From positions 394,319-458,318 of the forward strand of contig NZ_LMSO01000001.1 of assembly GCF_001428435.1 (NCBI RefSeq): a stretch of DNA of 64,000 nucleotides. The letters run 5' to 3'. Below, piece after piece: positions 42,372 to 51,555 of the stretch; positions within the stretch are counted from its first letter, which is position 1, and the number at the start of each line of letters is the position of its first letter. A model generated the notes under the pieces. It ran no database searches. It was not told where the DNA came from and worked only from the letters and a program-made list of their open reading frames with translations. The position numbers were made by a program, and so were the translations under genes. The stretch comes from Arthrobacter sp. Soil782. GTDB lineage: Bacteria > Actinomycetota > Actinomycetes > Actinomycetales > Micrococcaceae.

Positions 42372-43463
42372 ATGACAGCTTCCAACACTTTTCGCCTTGA
42401 TCCGCACGCCGATGTGGCGCAGCTCACTGCCGACATCATGGACATCAATAGTGTCTCGGGTAACGAGCGGGCATTAGCCGATGCGGTGGAAGGGATCCTT
42501 CGCACGTGTTCCCACCTGGAAGTGGTCCGGGACGGTGATTCGCTGATCGGCCGCACCAACCTTGGCCGTGCCGAACGGGTCATCCTGGCCGGTCATCTCG
42601 ATACTGTGCCGCTGCCGCATGTGCCAGGCTCCCGCGGTACCGTCCCGAGCACCTGGGAGGGCGAGGTTCTCTATGGACGTGGTGCCACCGATATGAAGGG
42701 CGGAGTCGCCGTCCAGTTGGCGCTTGCTGCCGCGCTGACAGAGCCGTCCCGGGACATCACCTACGTCTTTTACGACCATGAGGAAGTCGAGGCATCCCTC
42801 AGCGGACTCGGCCGGTTGGCTGACAGGTACCCGGACTGGCTCGAGGCGGATTTCGCGGTGCTGCTCGAACCCACCAACGGCACCGTCGAAGGCGGCTGCA
42901 ATGGAACGGCCCGCTTCAATGTCACGACGACGGGGCGCGCCGCCCACTCTGCACGGGCCTGGATGGGGGAGAACGCCATTCACGCAATGGCGGAGGTGCT
43001 TGTTCGGCTTCGGGACCACGAGCCGACCACGGTATCGGTGGACGGACTGGATTTCCGGGAGAGCCTCAATGCTGTCCTGATCAGCGGTGGCACCGCGGGG
43101 AATGTCATTCCCGATCGCGCCGTTGTCGAGGTGAACTACCGGTTTGCTCCTGACAAGACCCCCGAGGACGCCGAAAAGTACGTCCGTGACCTGCTTGTTG
43201 GTTTTGAGGTGGAGCGGACCGACGTGGCTGCCGGCGCGCGGCCCGGGCTGAACCATCCCGCTGCCGCTGCCTTTGTCGCTGCGGTCGGTGGAGAGCCGAA
43301 GCCGAAGTACGGCTGGACCGACGTGGCTCGTTTTAGCGCACTCGGCATCCCCGCCGTGAACTTCGGGCCCGGGGACGCGCTGCTCGCTCATTCGGACGAC
43401 GAACATGTCCAGGCAGAGGCTGTTCGTACCTGCCTCAAGGCGTTAAGCGACTGGCTCGCCTAG
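42372..43463 (+). CDS. dapE: Succinyl-diaminopimelate desuccinylase
   Basis: A 363-residue M20-family metallohydrolase releasing LL-diaminopimelate. Metal and catalytic residues are seen in [32 protein letters not shown] and near-terminal [10 protein letters not shown]. The dimerisation domain lies about 175-285. Start ATG 42372 fits the family; the open frame to 42081 overlaps dapD. A terminator is built into its last codons. Confidence 0.94.
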   Translation: MTASNTFRLDPHADVAQLTADIMDINSVSGNERALADAVEGILRTCSHLEVVRDGDSLIGRTNLGRAERVILAGHLDTVPLPHVPGSRGTVPSTWEGEVLYGRGATDMKGGVAVQLALAAALTEPSRDITYVFYDHEEVEASLSGLGRLADRYPDWLEADFAVLLEPTNGTVEGGCNGTARFNVTTTGRAAHSARAWMGENAIHAMAEVLVRLRDHEPTTVSVDGLDFRESLNAVLISGGTAGNVIPDRAVVEVNYRFAPDKTPEDAEKYVRDLLVGFEVERTDVAAGARPGLNHPAAAAFVAAVGGEPKPKYGWTDVARFSALGIPAVNFGPGDALLAHSDDEHVQAEAVRTCLKALSDWLA

Positions 43464-43488
43464 GCCTGAGGTCGAGGCGAGCCAGTCG
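43448..43488. terminator. Terminator overlapping the dapE 3' end
   Basis: CGACTGGCTCGCC (43448-43460) pairs with GGCGAGCCAGTCG (43476-43488) around a 15-nt loop. The left arm is the last five codons of dapE. It also faces the end of the convergent glutamate transporter operon at 43520. Confidence 0.75.
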
Positions 43489-43519
43489 TTCATTGGGCGG
43501 GGAGGAATCTGCGGTTGGC

Positions 43520-44398
43520 CTAACCGGCGTTTGTAGCGTCGGTCACCAGGACTTTCTCGTTCTTGTCCTTACGGGTCTTTCCGCCCGTCCTGAAGCTCAA
43601 TCGGCCGGAGAGCTTGGTGGCGAAAGTGGTCAACATGAAGTTGATGATGATGAAGATCACCGCAGCGACGATGAGGGCCTGGAAGATGTTTCCCTCGCCC
43701 GATCCCAACCGACGGGAGTAGGCGAGTAGCTCGGAGTACGTGATGATGTACCCCAGCGCTGAGTCTTTGAGGATGACGACAAACTGGCTGACTAGTGCAG
43801 GCAGCATGGCGACCAGTGCCTGTGGAACCTCGATCGAGCGCAGCGACTGACTTCTAGTCATACCGATCGCCAGTCCTGCCTCTCGCTGTCCTTTCGGGAG
43901 GTTGTACACGCCGGACCGCACGAGTTCGGCGATGACCGAACCGTTATACAGCGTGAGTCCGAGGACTACCGCAGCGAACGGCGAGTCCTGCGGACGGAGG
44001 AGGTCAAGGGTGCCGAGGAGCAACCAGAAGAAGATCATCATGAGGAGCACGGGTACTGCCCGGAAAAATTCGACGACGATTCCGCTGATCCACCGGATGA
44101 CCGCAACATGGGAAAGTCGACCCAAACCGAAGATCAAACCGAAGACGATAGAGGTGACAACCGAGATAGCGGCCGCACGGAGGGTGTAGAGCAGCCCCTC
44201 GAGCAGGAAGAACCGCCAGGTGTCCCACTCCAGGAATGGAGTCCATTTTTCGGGCGCAAACTGCCCCTGAGCGGCCAGTGCCATGATCAGGTAACCAATG
44301 AGTCCGACAATCAGAACGGCACCGATGATGTTGCCGATCAGGATATTGCGACGGGATCTCGGACCCGGCGCATCGAACAGAACTTGCTGTGCGCTCAT
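43520..44398 (-). CDS. gluD: Glutamate-type ABC transporter permease (GluD-like)
   Basis: A 292-residue HisMQ-family permease with about six membrane segments; the EAA loop reads GQREAGLAIGMTRSQSLRSIEVPQ (in two parts) and is standard for polar amino acid uptake. It ends the operon gluA-gluB-gluC-gluD and overlaps gluC by 4 bp. The hydrophilic C-terminal tail is longer than in gluC. Confidence 0.88.
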   Translation of the reverse strand: MSAQQVLFDAPGPRSRRNILIGNIIGAVLIVGLIGYLIMALAAQGQFAPEKWTPFLEWDTWRFFLLEGLLYTLRAAAISVVTSIVFGLIFGLGRLSHVAVIRWISGIVVEFFRAVPVLLMMIFFWLLLGTLDLLRPQDSPFAAVVLGLTLYNGSVIAELVRSGVYNLPKGQREAGLAIGMTRSQSLRSIEVPQALVAMLPALVSQFVVILKDSALGYIITYSELLAYSRRLGSGEGNIFQALIVAAVIFIIINFMLTTFATKLSGRLSFRTGGKTRKDKNEKVLVTDATNAG

Positions 44399-45072
44399 CG
44401 TGCCACCGCCAGTTTCTTCGAAGCCCAGGTTGTGAGCAGGCCGATTGGGATGACGAGAATGACGAATCCGAGCGCGAATGTGAAGAAGATTGGGTAGATA
44501 ACGTCGGAGCGGAACTCAATCATTTCCTTCATCACCGTTGAGGTTTCGATGGCAACCGACCCCGCGGCCGCGACCGTCGAATTCTTGATGAGCGCAATCA
44601 GTACGTTACCGAGCGGCGCAATCGCCCCGCGGAACGCCTGCGGGAGGATGATCAGGCGAGCAGCGGGCATGAAGCTCAGACCTATTGCGCGGGCCGCTTC
44701 GGCCTGGCCGAGGGGGACGGTGTTTACTCCGCTGCGAATAGCTTCGCAAACGAAGGCTGCGTGGTAGATGGCGAGCCCGAGGATGGCGATCCGGAAGAGG
44801 CTCACATTGAGGTCTTCAGCAAGCGTGAAGCCGAGTTGGCCGAACAGACCGAGGAACCCGAAGGCGAGGATGATCGTCAGGGGCGTGTTCCTGAAGATGT
44901 TGACATACGCCGCGCCGAGCCACTGCAAGCTCGCAATGGGTGAGATTCGCATGAGCGCGAGAACCGTGCCCAGCAACAGCGCCCAAACCCCAGCCCAAAG
45001 GGTCAGCTGAATATTGACCCAAAATGCCCCGAGGACATCGTATTCGACCAGGAGGGACAGATAGTCCTCCAT
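44395..45072 (-). CDS. gluC: Glutamate-type ABC transporter permease (GluC-like)
   Basis: A 225-residue HisMQ-family permease with about five membrane segments and the EAA loop GQAEAARAIGLSFMPAARLI. It pairs with GluD. A 68-bp gap with a stem-loop separates it from gluB, and its stop overlaps the gluD start by 4 bp. Confidence 0.88.
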   Translation of the reverse strand: MEDYLSLLVEYDVLGAFWVNIQLTLWAGVWALLLGTVLALMRISPIASLQWLGAAYVNIFRNTPLTIILAFGFLGLFGQLGFTLAEDLNVSLFRIAILGLAIYHAAFVCEAIRSGVNTVPLGQAEAARAIGLSFMPAARLIILPQAFRGAIAPLGNVLIALIKNSTVAAAGSVAIETSTVMKEMIEFRSDVIYPIFFTFALGFVILVIPIGLLTTWASKKLAVAR

Positions 45073-45098
45073 TTATTCGGCCTCCAATACATAGATGA

Positions 45099-45128
45099 GC
45101 GGTGGGACAGCCGGAGCCGCCCCACCGC
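45099..45128 (-). terminator. Stem-loop between gluB and gluC
   Basis: GCGGTGGG (45099-45106) pairs with CCCACCGC (45121-45128). It lies directly after the binding-protein gene, where such stems stabilise the 5' part of the mRNA or attenuate expression of the permeases. Confidence 0.6.
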
Positions 45129-45140
45129 GATGAGTGTCAA

Positions 45141-45983
45141 TCAGACGCAGTCATCGGGCGTCGGCGGGTTCAGCTCCGAGTTCGGCTCGTAGTCAACGCC
45201 TTCAAGGTTGTTCGCCAGTGCTTCTTCCCAGGCGCCTTCTTCGATCATCTTCTCGATCGCCGCGTTGATGTCCGAGCAGAGTTCGCTGCCCTTGGTGAGG
45301 CCGACTCCGTAGCGCTCCTCCGAGAAGGTGTTGCCGACAACCTTGAAGTCGCCGCTTTCCGCATTAGCAGCGAGCCCGGCAAGGATGATGTCATCGGTGG
45401 TGACGGCGTCAATAGCACCGCTCGCCATGACGGAAACGCACTCGGCGTAGCCTGGCTGCTCGACAAGGTTGACGCCGGGGTACTCTTCCTTGATCTTGGT
45501 CGCCGACGTTGATCCGGTGACTGAGCAGAGGTTCTTGCCCTCAAGATCTTCCGGACCGGAGATGTCGCTGTCGGCAGGAACCAGTAGGTCCTGACCGGCA
45601 ATGAAGTATGGACCCGCGAAGTCGACAGTTTCCTTGCGGGTGTCCGTAATCGAGTACGTCGCGAAGATCATGTCGACCTGCTCGTTGGCCAGCATATTTT
45701 CGCGGTTGGCCGAAGGGGCTTCCACCCATTCAATCTGGTCTTCGCTGTAGCCGAGCTCGCCTGCTACGTACTTGGCCACATCGACGTCGAAGCCGGTGTA
45801 CTCGCCGCCCTCGTCGAAGCCGAGGCCGGGCTGATCGAATTTGATGCCAATGCGGACGGAGTCAGCAGCTGCTTCGCCGGTGCCTTCTCCGCCGCTTTCA
45901 GGCTCGCCTCCGCCGCCACAGGCGGACAGGGTGAGTGCGGCAGCCGCGGCCATCGCCAATGCGCCGTATCGTGTTTTTCGCAT
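45141..45983 (-). CDS. gluB: Glutamate-type ABC transporter substrate-binding lipoprotein (GluB-like)
   Basis: A 280-residue family 3 binding protein. The signal peptide ends in lipobox TLSAC; then a Gly/Glu linker and the amino-acid-binding fold with FDQPGLGF, YTGFDVDVAKYVAGELG and NLCSVTGSTSATKI. ATG 45983 follows GAGGAG. The set matches glutamate uptake operons of corynebacteria; aspartate/glutamate preference is inferred. Confidence 0.9.
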   Translation of the reverse strand: MRKTRYGALAMAAAAALTLSACGGGGEPESGGEGTGEAAADSVRIGIKFDQPGLGFDEGGEYTGFDVDVAKYVAGELGYSEDQIEWVEAPSANRENMLANEQVDMIFATYSITDTRKETVDFAGPYFIAGQDLLVPADSDISGPEDLEGKNLCSVTGSTSATKIKEEYPGVNLVEQPGYAECVSVMASGAIDAVTTDDIILAGLAANAESGDFKVVGNTFSEERYGVGLTKGSELCSDINAAIEKMIEEGAWEEALANNLEGVDYEPNSELNPPTPDDCV

Positions 45984-46025
45984 GATTTCTCCTCGCGTTA
46001 TTTCCTGATGGGAATTCGTAGGTGG

Positions 46026-46814
46026 TTAGTGGGCAAGGATCTTGCCGAGGAAGTCCTTGGCGCGATCGCTCTGCGGATTGGTGAAGAACTCTTCCGGGGT
46101 GGCCTGTTCAACAATCTGGCCGTCCGCCATGAAGATCACGCGGTCGGCAGCTTTGCGGGCAAAGCCCATCTCGTGGGTGACCACAATCATGGTCATCCCT
46201 TCCTTTGCCAGTGCAACCATGGCGTCCAGAACCTCATTGATCATCTCCGGGTCCAGCGCGGACGTCGGTTCATCGAACAGCATCACCTTTGGCTGCATCG
46301 CGAGAGCCCGTGCAATGGCAACGCGCTGCTGCTGGCCTCCGGACAGCTGCGCGGGGAGCTTTTGCGCCTGGTTGTCCACGCCAACGCGCTTCAGCAGCGA
46401 CATCGAAAGCTCTTTCGCTGCCGCGGCCTTCATCCCCTTGACCTTGACAGGGCCGAGCGAGACGTTCTCGAGAATGGACTTGTGGGCGAACAGGTTGAAG
46501 GACTGGAAGACCATGCCGACGTCGGCACGAAGCTTTGCCAGCGCCTTGCCTTCCGCGGGCAATTCCTTGCCGTCGATCCGGATCTCGCCGTTGTCGATAG
46601 TTTCCAGGCGGTTGATGGCGCGGCAGAGCGTGGACTTGCCGGATCCGGAGGGCCCGATCACCACCACCACCTCGCCGCGGGCAACTTCGAGGTTGATGTC
46701 CTTGAGCACATGGAGTTCACCGAAGTGCTTGTTGACGTTCTTCAAGGAGACGAGCGGCTGTGCTGACGAGTTGGACGCGGACGTTGGCGTGCTCGATTGT
46801 GTGTCACGAGTCAT
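46026..46814 (-). CDS. gluA: Glutamate-type ABC transporter ATP-binding protein (GluA-like)
   Basis: A 262-residue ATPase of the polar amino acid class: Walker [11 protein letters not shown]-loop [10 protein letters not shown], signature [15 protein letters not shown], Walker [15 protein letters not shown] and switch His (VVTHEMGFA). It is the first gene of the operon. Start ATG 46814 lies 7 nt from a -10 box; the frame open to 46964 would overlap the divergent LOG gene. Confidence 0.93.
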   Translation of the reverse strand: MTRDTQSSTPTSASNSSAQPLVSLKNVNKHFGELHVLKDINLEVARGEVVVVIGPSGSGKSTLCRAINRLETIDNGEIRIDGKELPAEGKALAKLRADVGMVFQSFNLFAHKSILENVSLGPVKVKGMKAAAAKELSMSLLKRVGVDNQAQKLPAQLSGGQQQRVAIARALAMQPKVMLFDEPTSALDPEMINEVLDAMVALAKEGMTMIVVTHEMGFARKAADRVIFMADGQIVEQATPEEFFTNPQSDRAKDFLGKILAH

Positions 46815-46821
46815 AGAGAGA

Positions 46822-46827
46822 AATGTA
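46822..46827 (-). promoter_or_regulatory. -10 box for leaderless gluA
   Basis: On the minus strand TACATT is followed by 7 nt and ATG 46814. The intervening pyrimidine run cannot act as a ribosome site. Confidence 0.6.
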
Positions 46828-46918
46828 GCGAAGAATTCCCCACCGGCGATACATCGGCTGGCCCAAAGTGGAAATCGTGATTCAAGAGCAACCAACGCAG
46901 AAGGGTCCCTGCGGAGGT

Positions 46919-46924
46919 TAGCCT
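46919..46924 (+). promoter_or_regulatory. -10 box for leaderless LOG-family gene
   Basis: TAGCCT is followed by 7 nt and ATG 46932; no ribosome site is present. Confidence 0.6.
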
Positions 46925-46931
46925 TGGATAT

Positions 46932-47714
46932 ATGAGTCCCCACAGCGGCACAAACGATCAGCACACAGGCCCTCCCGCGGCACCGGCGCGGCGTCGCGGA
47001 CAGGTGGAACTCCGTCGGGACCAGGCGAGCACCGCGCAGTCGGATCAGTACCTGTTGGACTCCGACGAGGAAACCCCCTTCACCAAGACTGATCCCTGGC
47101 GGGTCCTGCGGATCCAGAGCGAATTCGTGGAGGGTTTCGGGACCCTGTCGGAACTGGGACGTGCCATCAGTGTTTTCGGCTCCGCGCGGACTCCGAGGGA
47201 CTCTCCGTACTACGCAATGGGTGAAGAAGTGGGACGGCTCCTGGTGGAAGCCGGGTACGCCGTCATCACCGGCGGAGGCCCGGGCGCAATGGAGGCTGCT
47301 AACAAGGGTGCCTGCGAGGCGGGCGGTGTGTCCGTGGGGCTCGGCATCGAACTGCCCTTCGAACAGGGAATGAACGAGTGGGTGGACCTCGGCATCAACT
47401 TCCGCTACTTCTTCGCCCGCAAGACCATGTTCGTCAAGTACGCACAGGGCTTCATTGTATTGCCCGGAGGTTTTGGGACCCTGGATGAGCTCTTCGAGGC
47501 GATGACGCTGGTCCAGACGCAGAAGGTCACGTCCTTCCCGATCGTGCTGATCGGTTCCGACTTCTGGGGTCCGCTGTGGAACTGGGTGCGGGACACACTG
47601 CTTGCCAACGGAATGATTTCGGAGAAGGACCTGTCACTGGTTCACCTGGTCGATGACCCTGCCGACGCCGTTCGCGCCGTCCTCGCTGATACAGCCCGCC
47701 ACACTGGACCCTGA
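46932..47714 (+). CDS. LOG-family protein (TIGR00730, cytokinin riboside phosphoribohydrolase-like)
   Basis: A 260-residue Rossmann-like protein. The hallmark PGGFGTLDE (in [16 protein letters not shown]) and the upstream [15 protein letters not shown] nucleotide-binding loop are present. LOG enzymes split nucleoside monophosphates into base and ribose phosphate. The N-terminal 55 residues are an extra charged region. It heads a run of LOG, DivIVA-like, tag and DUF3117 genes with minimal gaps. Confidence 0.92.
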   Translation: MSPHSGTNDQHTGPPAAPARRRGQVELRRDQASTAQSDQYLLDSDEETPFTKTDPWRVLRIQSEFVEGFGTLSELGRAISVFGSARTPRDSPYYAMGEEVGRLLVEAGYAVITGGGPGAMEAANKGACEAGGVSVGLGIELPFEQGMNEWVDLGINFRYFFARKTMFVKYAQGFIVLPGGFGTLDELFEAMTLVQTQKVTSFPIVLIGSDFWGPLWNWVRDTLLANGMISEKDLSLVHLVDDPADAVRAVLADTARHTGP

Positions 47715-47717
47715 GCC

Positions 47718-48047
47718 ATGACGGTTTTCCTCGTTGTGATCGCGGTAGCGGCAGTGGGCGCCACTGCGTTTTTCGCCGTCGGGCGTGATTGGCCCAGCAG
47801 GAGCGGGTCCTCAGCAGGAGAGCCCAGAGCCCTCCCCGGACTGGTTGAACCGACGCCCAGCTTGCCGCCGGTGCTGCTCCCGGAACATCCGGGCGCAGCG
47901 GACGTGGGCCGGGTCCGGTTCTCGCTTGGTCTGCGCGGATATCGCATGGACCAGGTGGACGAGGTCCTGGACAGCCTGGCCGCAGCCCTCGCCGAGCGCG
48001 ACGCGCTCATTGAAGCTCTGCAGGACCAGGATCAGGGCGGCCGGTGA
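47718..48047 (+). CDS. Membrane-anchored DivIVA-domain protein
   Basis: A 109-residue protein: N-terminal membrane segment (1-21), Pro-rich linker, then a DivIVA-type motif (VRFSLGLRGYRMDQVDEVLD) and a short coiled-coil. Such proteins may link the division or polar-growth machinery to the membrane. It starts 3 nt after the LOG stop and its stop overlaps the tag start (GTGA). Confidence 0.82.
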   Translation: MTVFLVVIAVAAVGATAFFAVGRDWPSRSGSSAGEPRALPGLVEPTPSLPPVLLPEHPGAADVGRVRFSLGLRGYRMDQVDEVLDSLAAALAERDALIEALQDQDQGGR

Positions 48048-48622
48048 GCGCGGTCAGTGGAAGCGATGGCCGCCTGCGGTGCCCATGGGCGGTGTCGAGC
48101 GCGGAATACGAGGCCTACCACGACAACGAGTGGGGGCGTCCGGTCGCGGGCGATGCCGCGCTTTTCGAAAGGATCAGCCTCGAAGCGTTCCAGTCCGGGC
48201 TGAGCTGGATCACTATCCTGCGCAAGCGGGAGAATTTTCGTGTGGCTTTCGCCGGATTTGATCCGCAGAGGGTTGCCGCTTTCGATGACGACGACGTCAC
48301 ACGCCTCCTCGGCGATGCAGGCATTGTGCGCAACCGGGCCAAAATCCTCGCAACCATTGCGAACGCCCACGCGCTCCTCGCGTTGCCCGCGGGCACAACG
48401 CTTGGAGGAATCTTGGACGCGCACCGGCCGGCGCCGAAACCAGCGCCGCAAGCACTCACCGATGTTCCCGCTGTCGTGCCGGAGTCTGTCGCGCTTGCGA
48501 AAGAACTCCGATCCCGCGGGTTCCGCTTCGTCGGTCCCACCACCGCCTATGCCATGCAGCAGGCAACCGGATACGTCAATGATCACCTTGCGTCCTGCTG
48601 GGTGCGGAACAATTCAGCGTAG
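48044..48622 (+). CDS. tag: DNA-3-methyladenine glycosylase I
   Basis: A 192-residue Tag-family glycosylase that removes 3-methyladenine from alkylated DNA. The zinc ligands appear as Cys13/His26 (RCPWA, AYHDNEWG) and the C-terminal His/Cys pair in NDHLASCW. The substrate pocket motif FERISLEAFQSGLSW is intact. The start is GTG 48044, overlapping the previous stop by 4 bp. Confidence 0.93.
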   Translation: MSAVSGSDGRLRCPWAVSSAEYEAYHDNEWGRPVAGDAALFERISLEAFQSGLSWITILRKRENFRVAFAGFDPQRVAAFDDDDVTRLLGDAGIVRNRAKILATIANAHALLALPAGTTLGGILDAHRPAPKPAPQALTDVPAVVPESVALAKELRSRGFRFVGPTTAYAMQQATGYVNDHLASCWVRNNSA

Positions 48623-48768
48623 CGGTGTGATGGGCGCCGCACCTGCGATTAGCTCGGCACGCACTTCTGCGGGATAATAGGGAAGGACGAGCGTACGGGG
48701 GAGTCTCCGCCGTGCAATGTTGACCGCGGCCTTCGTCCGGTCGCGCACCGTGGAAGGAAACTACTTAG

Positions 48769-48936
48769 ATGGCTGCGATGAAACCCCGTACCGGTGATGG
48801 ACCCATGGAGGTCACCAAAGAGGGACGCAGCCTCATCATGCGGGTTCCGATCGACGGCGGTGGACGCCTCGTCGTCGAGCTCAACGCTGAAGAAGCAGGC
48901 AAGCTCAAGGATTGCCTGCTCACGGTAACGGGTTAG
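48769..48936 (+). CDS. DUF3117 small protein
   Basis: A 55-residue protein at ATG 48769 with GGAAGGA upstream. MKPRTGDGPMEVTKEGR, IMRVPIDGGGRLVVEL and the NAEEA motif are nearly invariant across actinobacteria (DUF3117, Rv1211 type, from memory). Function unknown. It follows tag after a 146-bp gap that may hold its own promoter (GATAAT near 48672). Confidence 0.9.
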   Translation: MAAMKPRTGDGPMEVTKEGRSLIMRVPIDGGGRLVVELNAEEAGKLKDCLLTVTG

Positions 48937-48961
48937 AGAACTAGGGTTTTCAGGCGGGAAT

Positions 48962-49600
48962 TCAGGCCGGCATCTTGACGGCCATCAGGAGACCATTCCC
49001 GGCCGGCACCAGCGTGCTGACCAACTGATCGTTAGTGCGCAGCGTCTTGCCTACCTGCCGCAAGGTGTTCGTGGAGGCGTCCCGTACCGCGGGGTCGGCA
49101 ACCTTGCCGCCGTCAAGGGCGTCGTTGATCAGAATCAGTCCTCCGCGCTTCAACAGACGGACTGCCTGGTCAGCGTAGAGCGGAAGGTTGGCCTTGTCCG
49201 CATCGAGGAAAACAAGGTCGTAGGCAGCATCGGTCAAGCGGGGAAGTACGTCGGCTGCCCGCCCGGAAATGGTCCGGGTGCGGTTCGCCGGAATTCCTGC
49301 CTCGGCATAGGCCTCGCGTGCAGCCCGAAGATGGTCTACATCCGAATCGATAGTTGTCAGCACTGAGTTTTGGCCCATGCCGCGCAGCAGGCATACGCCG
49401 GAAACACCCGCCCCGGCGCCGACTTCCACCACGGTCATCGCTTTTGACGCAGCAGCGAGTACCGTCAGAGCCGCCGCAATTCCCGTACTGACGGGGGAAA
49501 CTCCGAGCTCGTGGGATCGGTCCCTCGCCCGGAGCAAAACATCATCTTCAACGGGCAGGCCTTCCGTGTAGGACCAATTCGCCTGCTTCTGCGCGCTCAT
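48962..49600 (-). CDS. SAM-dependent O-methyltransferase
   Basis: A 212-residue class I methyltransferase of the catechol/caffeoyl-CoA type. The SAM site VVEVGAGAGVSGVCLL and the acidic loop TTIDSD are present, and the metal/catalytic region reads FLDADKANLPLY and LILINDAL. It is divergent from sigE, the same arrangement as Rv1220c-sigE in mycobacteria (from memory). The substrate is unknown. Confidence 0.9.
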   Translation of the reverse strand: MSAQKQANWSYTEGLPVEDDVLLRARDRSHELGVSPVSTGIAAALTVLAAASKAMTVVEVGAGAGVSGVCLLRGMGQNSVLTTIDSDVDHLRAAREAYAEAGIPANRTRTISGRAADVLPRLTDAAYDLVFLDADKANLPLYADQAVRLLKRGGLILINDALDGGKVADPAVRDASTNTLRQVGKTLRTNDQLVSTLVPAGNGLLMAVKMPA

Positions 49601-49902
49601 GATGTTCCGTTCTGTCCAGGAGCCAAAGGGTGATCGTAGCCGTCCGGGCTACCGGACGCCGCCGGTTCCAGCCTACTGCCGATCCGGGATGGGCACCGGT
49701 AACGCCGTTTCCGGACAGCCGCGCCCCGGAGACTCGTGCCATTTATTCAGCGGGCTTTCAGCTACATCCGGCACCATGGATATGCAAGAGATGCGATCCG
49801 AGGCATCCAAAAGAGGCAAAGCCCCGAATACCACATGCATGCGGTGCCGGCTCTATAGGCGGGCGTCGCGCACATTCAATCGAGGGCGAGAGGAGAAGGT
49901 CG
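49601..49902. promoter_or_regulatory. 302-bp divergent promoter region between methyltransferase and sigE
   Basis: No convincing gene is present. It holds an inverted repeat CGTCCGG-gcta-CCGGACG (49641-49658) and a GGAACC on the minus strand (near 49667) that could be an ECF -35 for the methyltransferase. The length suggests several promoters for sigE, as is usual for this sigma factor. AGGAGAAGG precedes the sigE start. Confidence 0.45.
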
Positions 49903-50538
49903 ATGTCTACTTCGCGCATAGTGGCACCAGCAGGGAACGCCACAACCGGAGAGCACGATCAGGAGGTATCCGACTGGATCCCTCCGACATGGGAGGAAGT
50001 GGTCAGGGATCACTCTCCAAAGGTCTACAGGCTTGCATACCGGCTGACTGGCAACAAGTATGATGCCGAGGACCTCACGCAGGAGGTTTTCGTGCGTGTG
50101 TTCCGTTCGCTTGCTAACTTCAAGCCCGGAACGCTGGACGGCTGGCTTCACCGCATCACCACCAACCTCTTCCTGGATCAGGCACGGCGCAAGAATCGCA
50201 TCCGCTTCGATGGGCTTGCCGATGATGCCGAGAATCGCCTGCCGAGCACCCACCCCAGCCCGGAACGCAGCTTCGAATTCAACAACCTCGACCTCGACGT
50301 ACAGGCGGCCCTTGAGGAGCTGCCGCCGGACTTCCGTGCTGCTGTTGTCCTGTGTGATCTGGAGGGACTTCCGTATGACGAAGTTGCCCGTGCGCTCGGC
50401 GTCAAGCTCGGTACTGTGCGCTCGCGAATCCACCGGGGCCGCACCATCCTTCGGGAGAAGCTTGCCCACCGGGATCCCCGGCAGTCCGAATCCGTCCCAC
50501 CCCGCCTCAGCCTGCCGCGCATAGCAGGTGCCCGCTAG
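49903..50538 (+). CDS. sigE: ECF RNA polymerase sigma factor SigE
   Basis: A 211-residue group IV sigma factor. Region 2 spans about 35-100 ([42 protein letters not shown], in parts) and region 4 about 130-190 ([38 protein letters not shown]). It directs envelope-stress transcription. Start ATG 49903 has AGGAG 7 nt upstream; the open frame back to 49630 is not supported. The anti-sigma gene follows at once. Confidence 0.94.
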   Translation: MSTSRIVAPAGNATTGEHDQEVSDWIPPTWEEVVRDHSPKVYRLAYRLTGNKYDAEDLTQEVFVRVFRSLANFKPGTLDGWLHRITTNLFLDQARRKNRIRFDGLADDAENRLPSTHPSPERSFEFNNLDLDVQAALEELPPDFRAAVVLCDLEGLPYDEVARALGVKLGTVRSRIHRGRTILREKLAHRDPRQSESVPPRLSLPRIAGAR

Positions 50539-50542
50539 ATCC

Positions 50543-51514
50543 ATGCGCCACCCAACCCGTTTCCTGATCGACTATGTGGCGGGCGAGCTCAGTCTGGCTC
50601 GTCAGTGCGCCGTCGAGAAGCACCTGCTTCGCTGCAACCAGTGCCACGAAGTCGTGGAGCAGGAACAGGCTATCCGCCGGCGGCTGAGGAGCACGTCCAC
50701 CCCTGGACCCTCCGAGGAGCTGTTCGAGCGTATTCTGCGCAGATCCACGGAGCAATCGGGTGATGTGTCTCAGCCTCGGGCTGCTGGAATTTCGGCGACA
50801 CACCTCACTCTCGATGAGAGCGTCCCCGTCGACGAGCCGTTCATGCACCGCAACCGTGCCGTCATCGCCGTGAGCAGCGGACTCGCCGTCGCCGCAGTAG
50901 CAACGCTCACGGCCGCGTACGCGCTTGGATCGGAGGTGAACGCCGGTGACCTGACGGCTGCAGGCGGTTCAGCGTCGGTGACGGAAAGCTTCCAGGCCGT
51001 GGCAACAGCCGCGCCGGCCACTTTGACCACCACGCAGATTGACCAGCTGCGTGACGACGGCTGGTTCTGTCCCGAGTTGCAGACGCTCGGTTTCGATCTC
51101 GTCCGCGCTGAAGCGCTTGAGATCGAAGGCAGGCCCACCCTGCAGTTGGAACTCTCCGACGGAAGCCATTCCCTGACCATCTACGAACAGCGCGGCGGGA
51201 CCCAGGGCATGGAGGCCGCTCCGGTCAATGCGGCAACCGGCAACACCGTCGAGGAGGATGGATTCGAGGAGATCGGCGGGGCAGAGCAGACGGTTTGGCT
51301 GCATCCGGGACGCGCCTGGCAGCTTGTGATCGATTCCGGTTCCGCCACGTACACGGTGGTCTCCACCCTGCCCGTCGCCGACATGCCGCGTGCGGTCAGC
51401 CAGTTGATGTTCAATGAACACTCCCAGCTGGCCTATTCACGCCCGGATGCACCGAGCGACCCCCTGAGCCGCATCCTCCGCGGGCTTGGGAAGCTGGCGC
51501 AGCCGGCGCCGTGA
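50543..51514 (+). CDS. rseA: Transmembrane anti-sigma factor with ZAS motif (RseA-like)
   Basis: About 323 residues. The zinc anti-sigma motif H27-x3-C31-x2-C34 (KHLLRCNQC) binds SigE; one membrane segment lies at about 107-130; the C-terminal 190 residues are extracytoplasmic and unlike the short mycobacterial RseA. Start ATG 50543 is 5 nt after the sigE stop; GTG 50528 overlapping sigE is the alternative. It should hold SigE inactive until an envelope signal triggers release or proteolysis. Confidence 0.85.
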   Translation: MRHPTRFLIDYVAGELSLARQCAVEKHLLRCNQCHEVVEQEQAIRRRLRSTSTPGPSEELFERILRRSTEQSGDVSQPRAAGISATHLTLDESVPVDEPFMHRNRAVIAVSSGLAVAAVATLTAAYALGSEVNAGDLTAAGGSASVTESFQAVATAAPATLTTTQIDQLRDDGWFCPELQTLGFDLVRAEALEIEGRPTLQLELSDGSHSLTIYEQRGGTQGMEAAPVNAATGNTVEEDGFEEIGGAEQTVWLHPGRAWQLVIDSGSATYTVVSTLPVADMPRAVSQLMFNEHSQLAYSRPDAPSDPLSRILRGLGKLAQPAP

Positions 51515-51543
51515 CGTGAATAGATTCAGGGTTGTCCTGCAGG

Positions 51544-51549
51544 TAGGCT
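51544..51549 (+). promoter_or_regulatory. -10 box for leaderless tatB
   Basis: TAGGCT is followed by 6 nt and GTG 51556. GAAGG lies inside the 6-nt gap and is too close to serve as a ribosome site. Confidence 0.5.
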
Positions 51550-51555
51550 TCGAAG

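Noticed and set aside
42316..42583. Upstream extension of dapD
   Set aside because: It overlaps the dapE coding region and promoter; the leaderless start at 42307 fits the family length.
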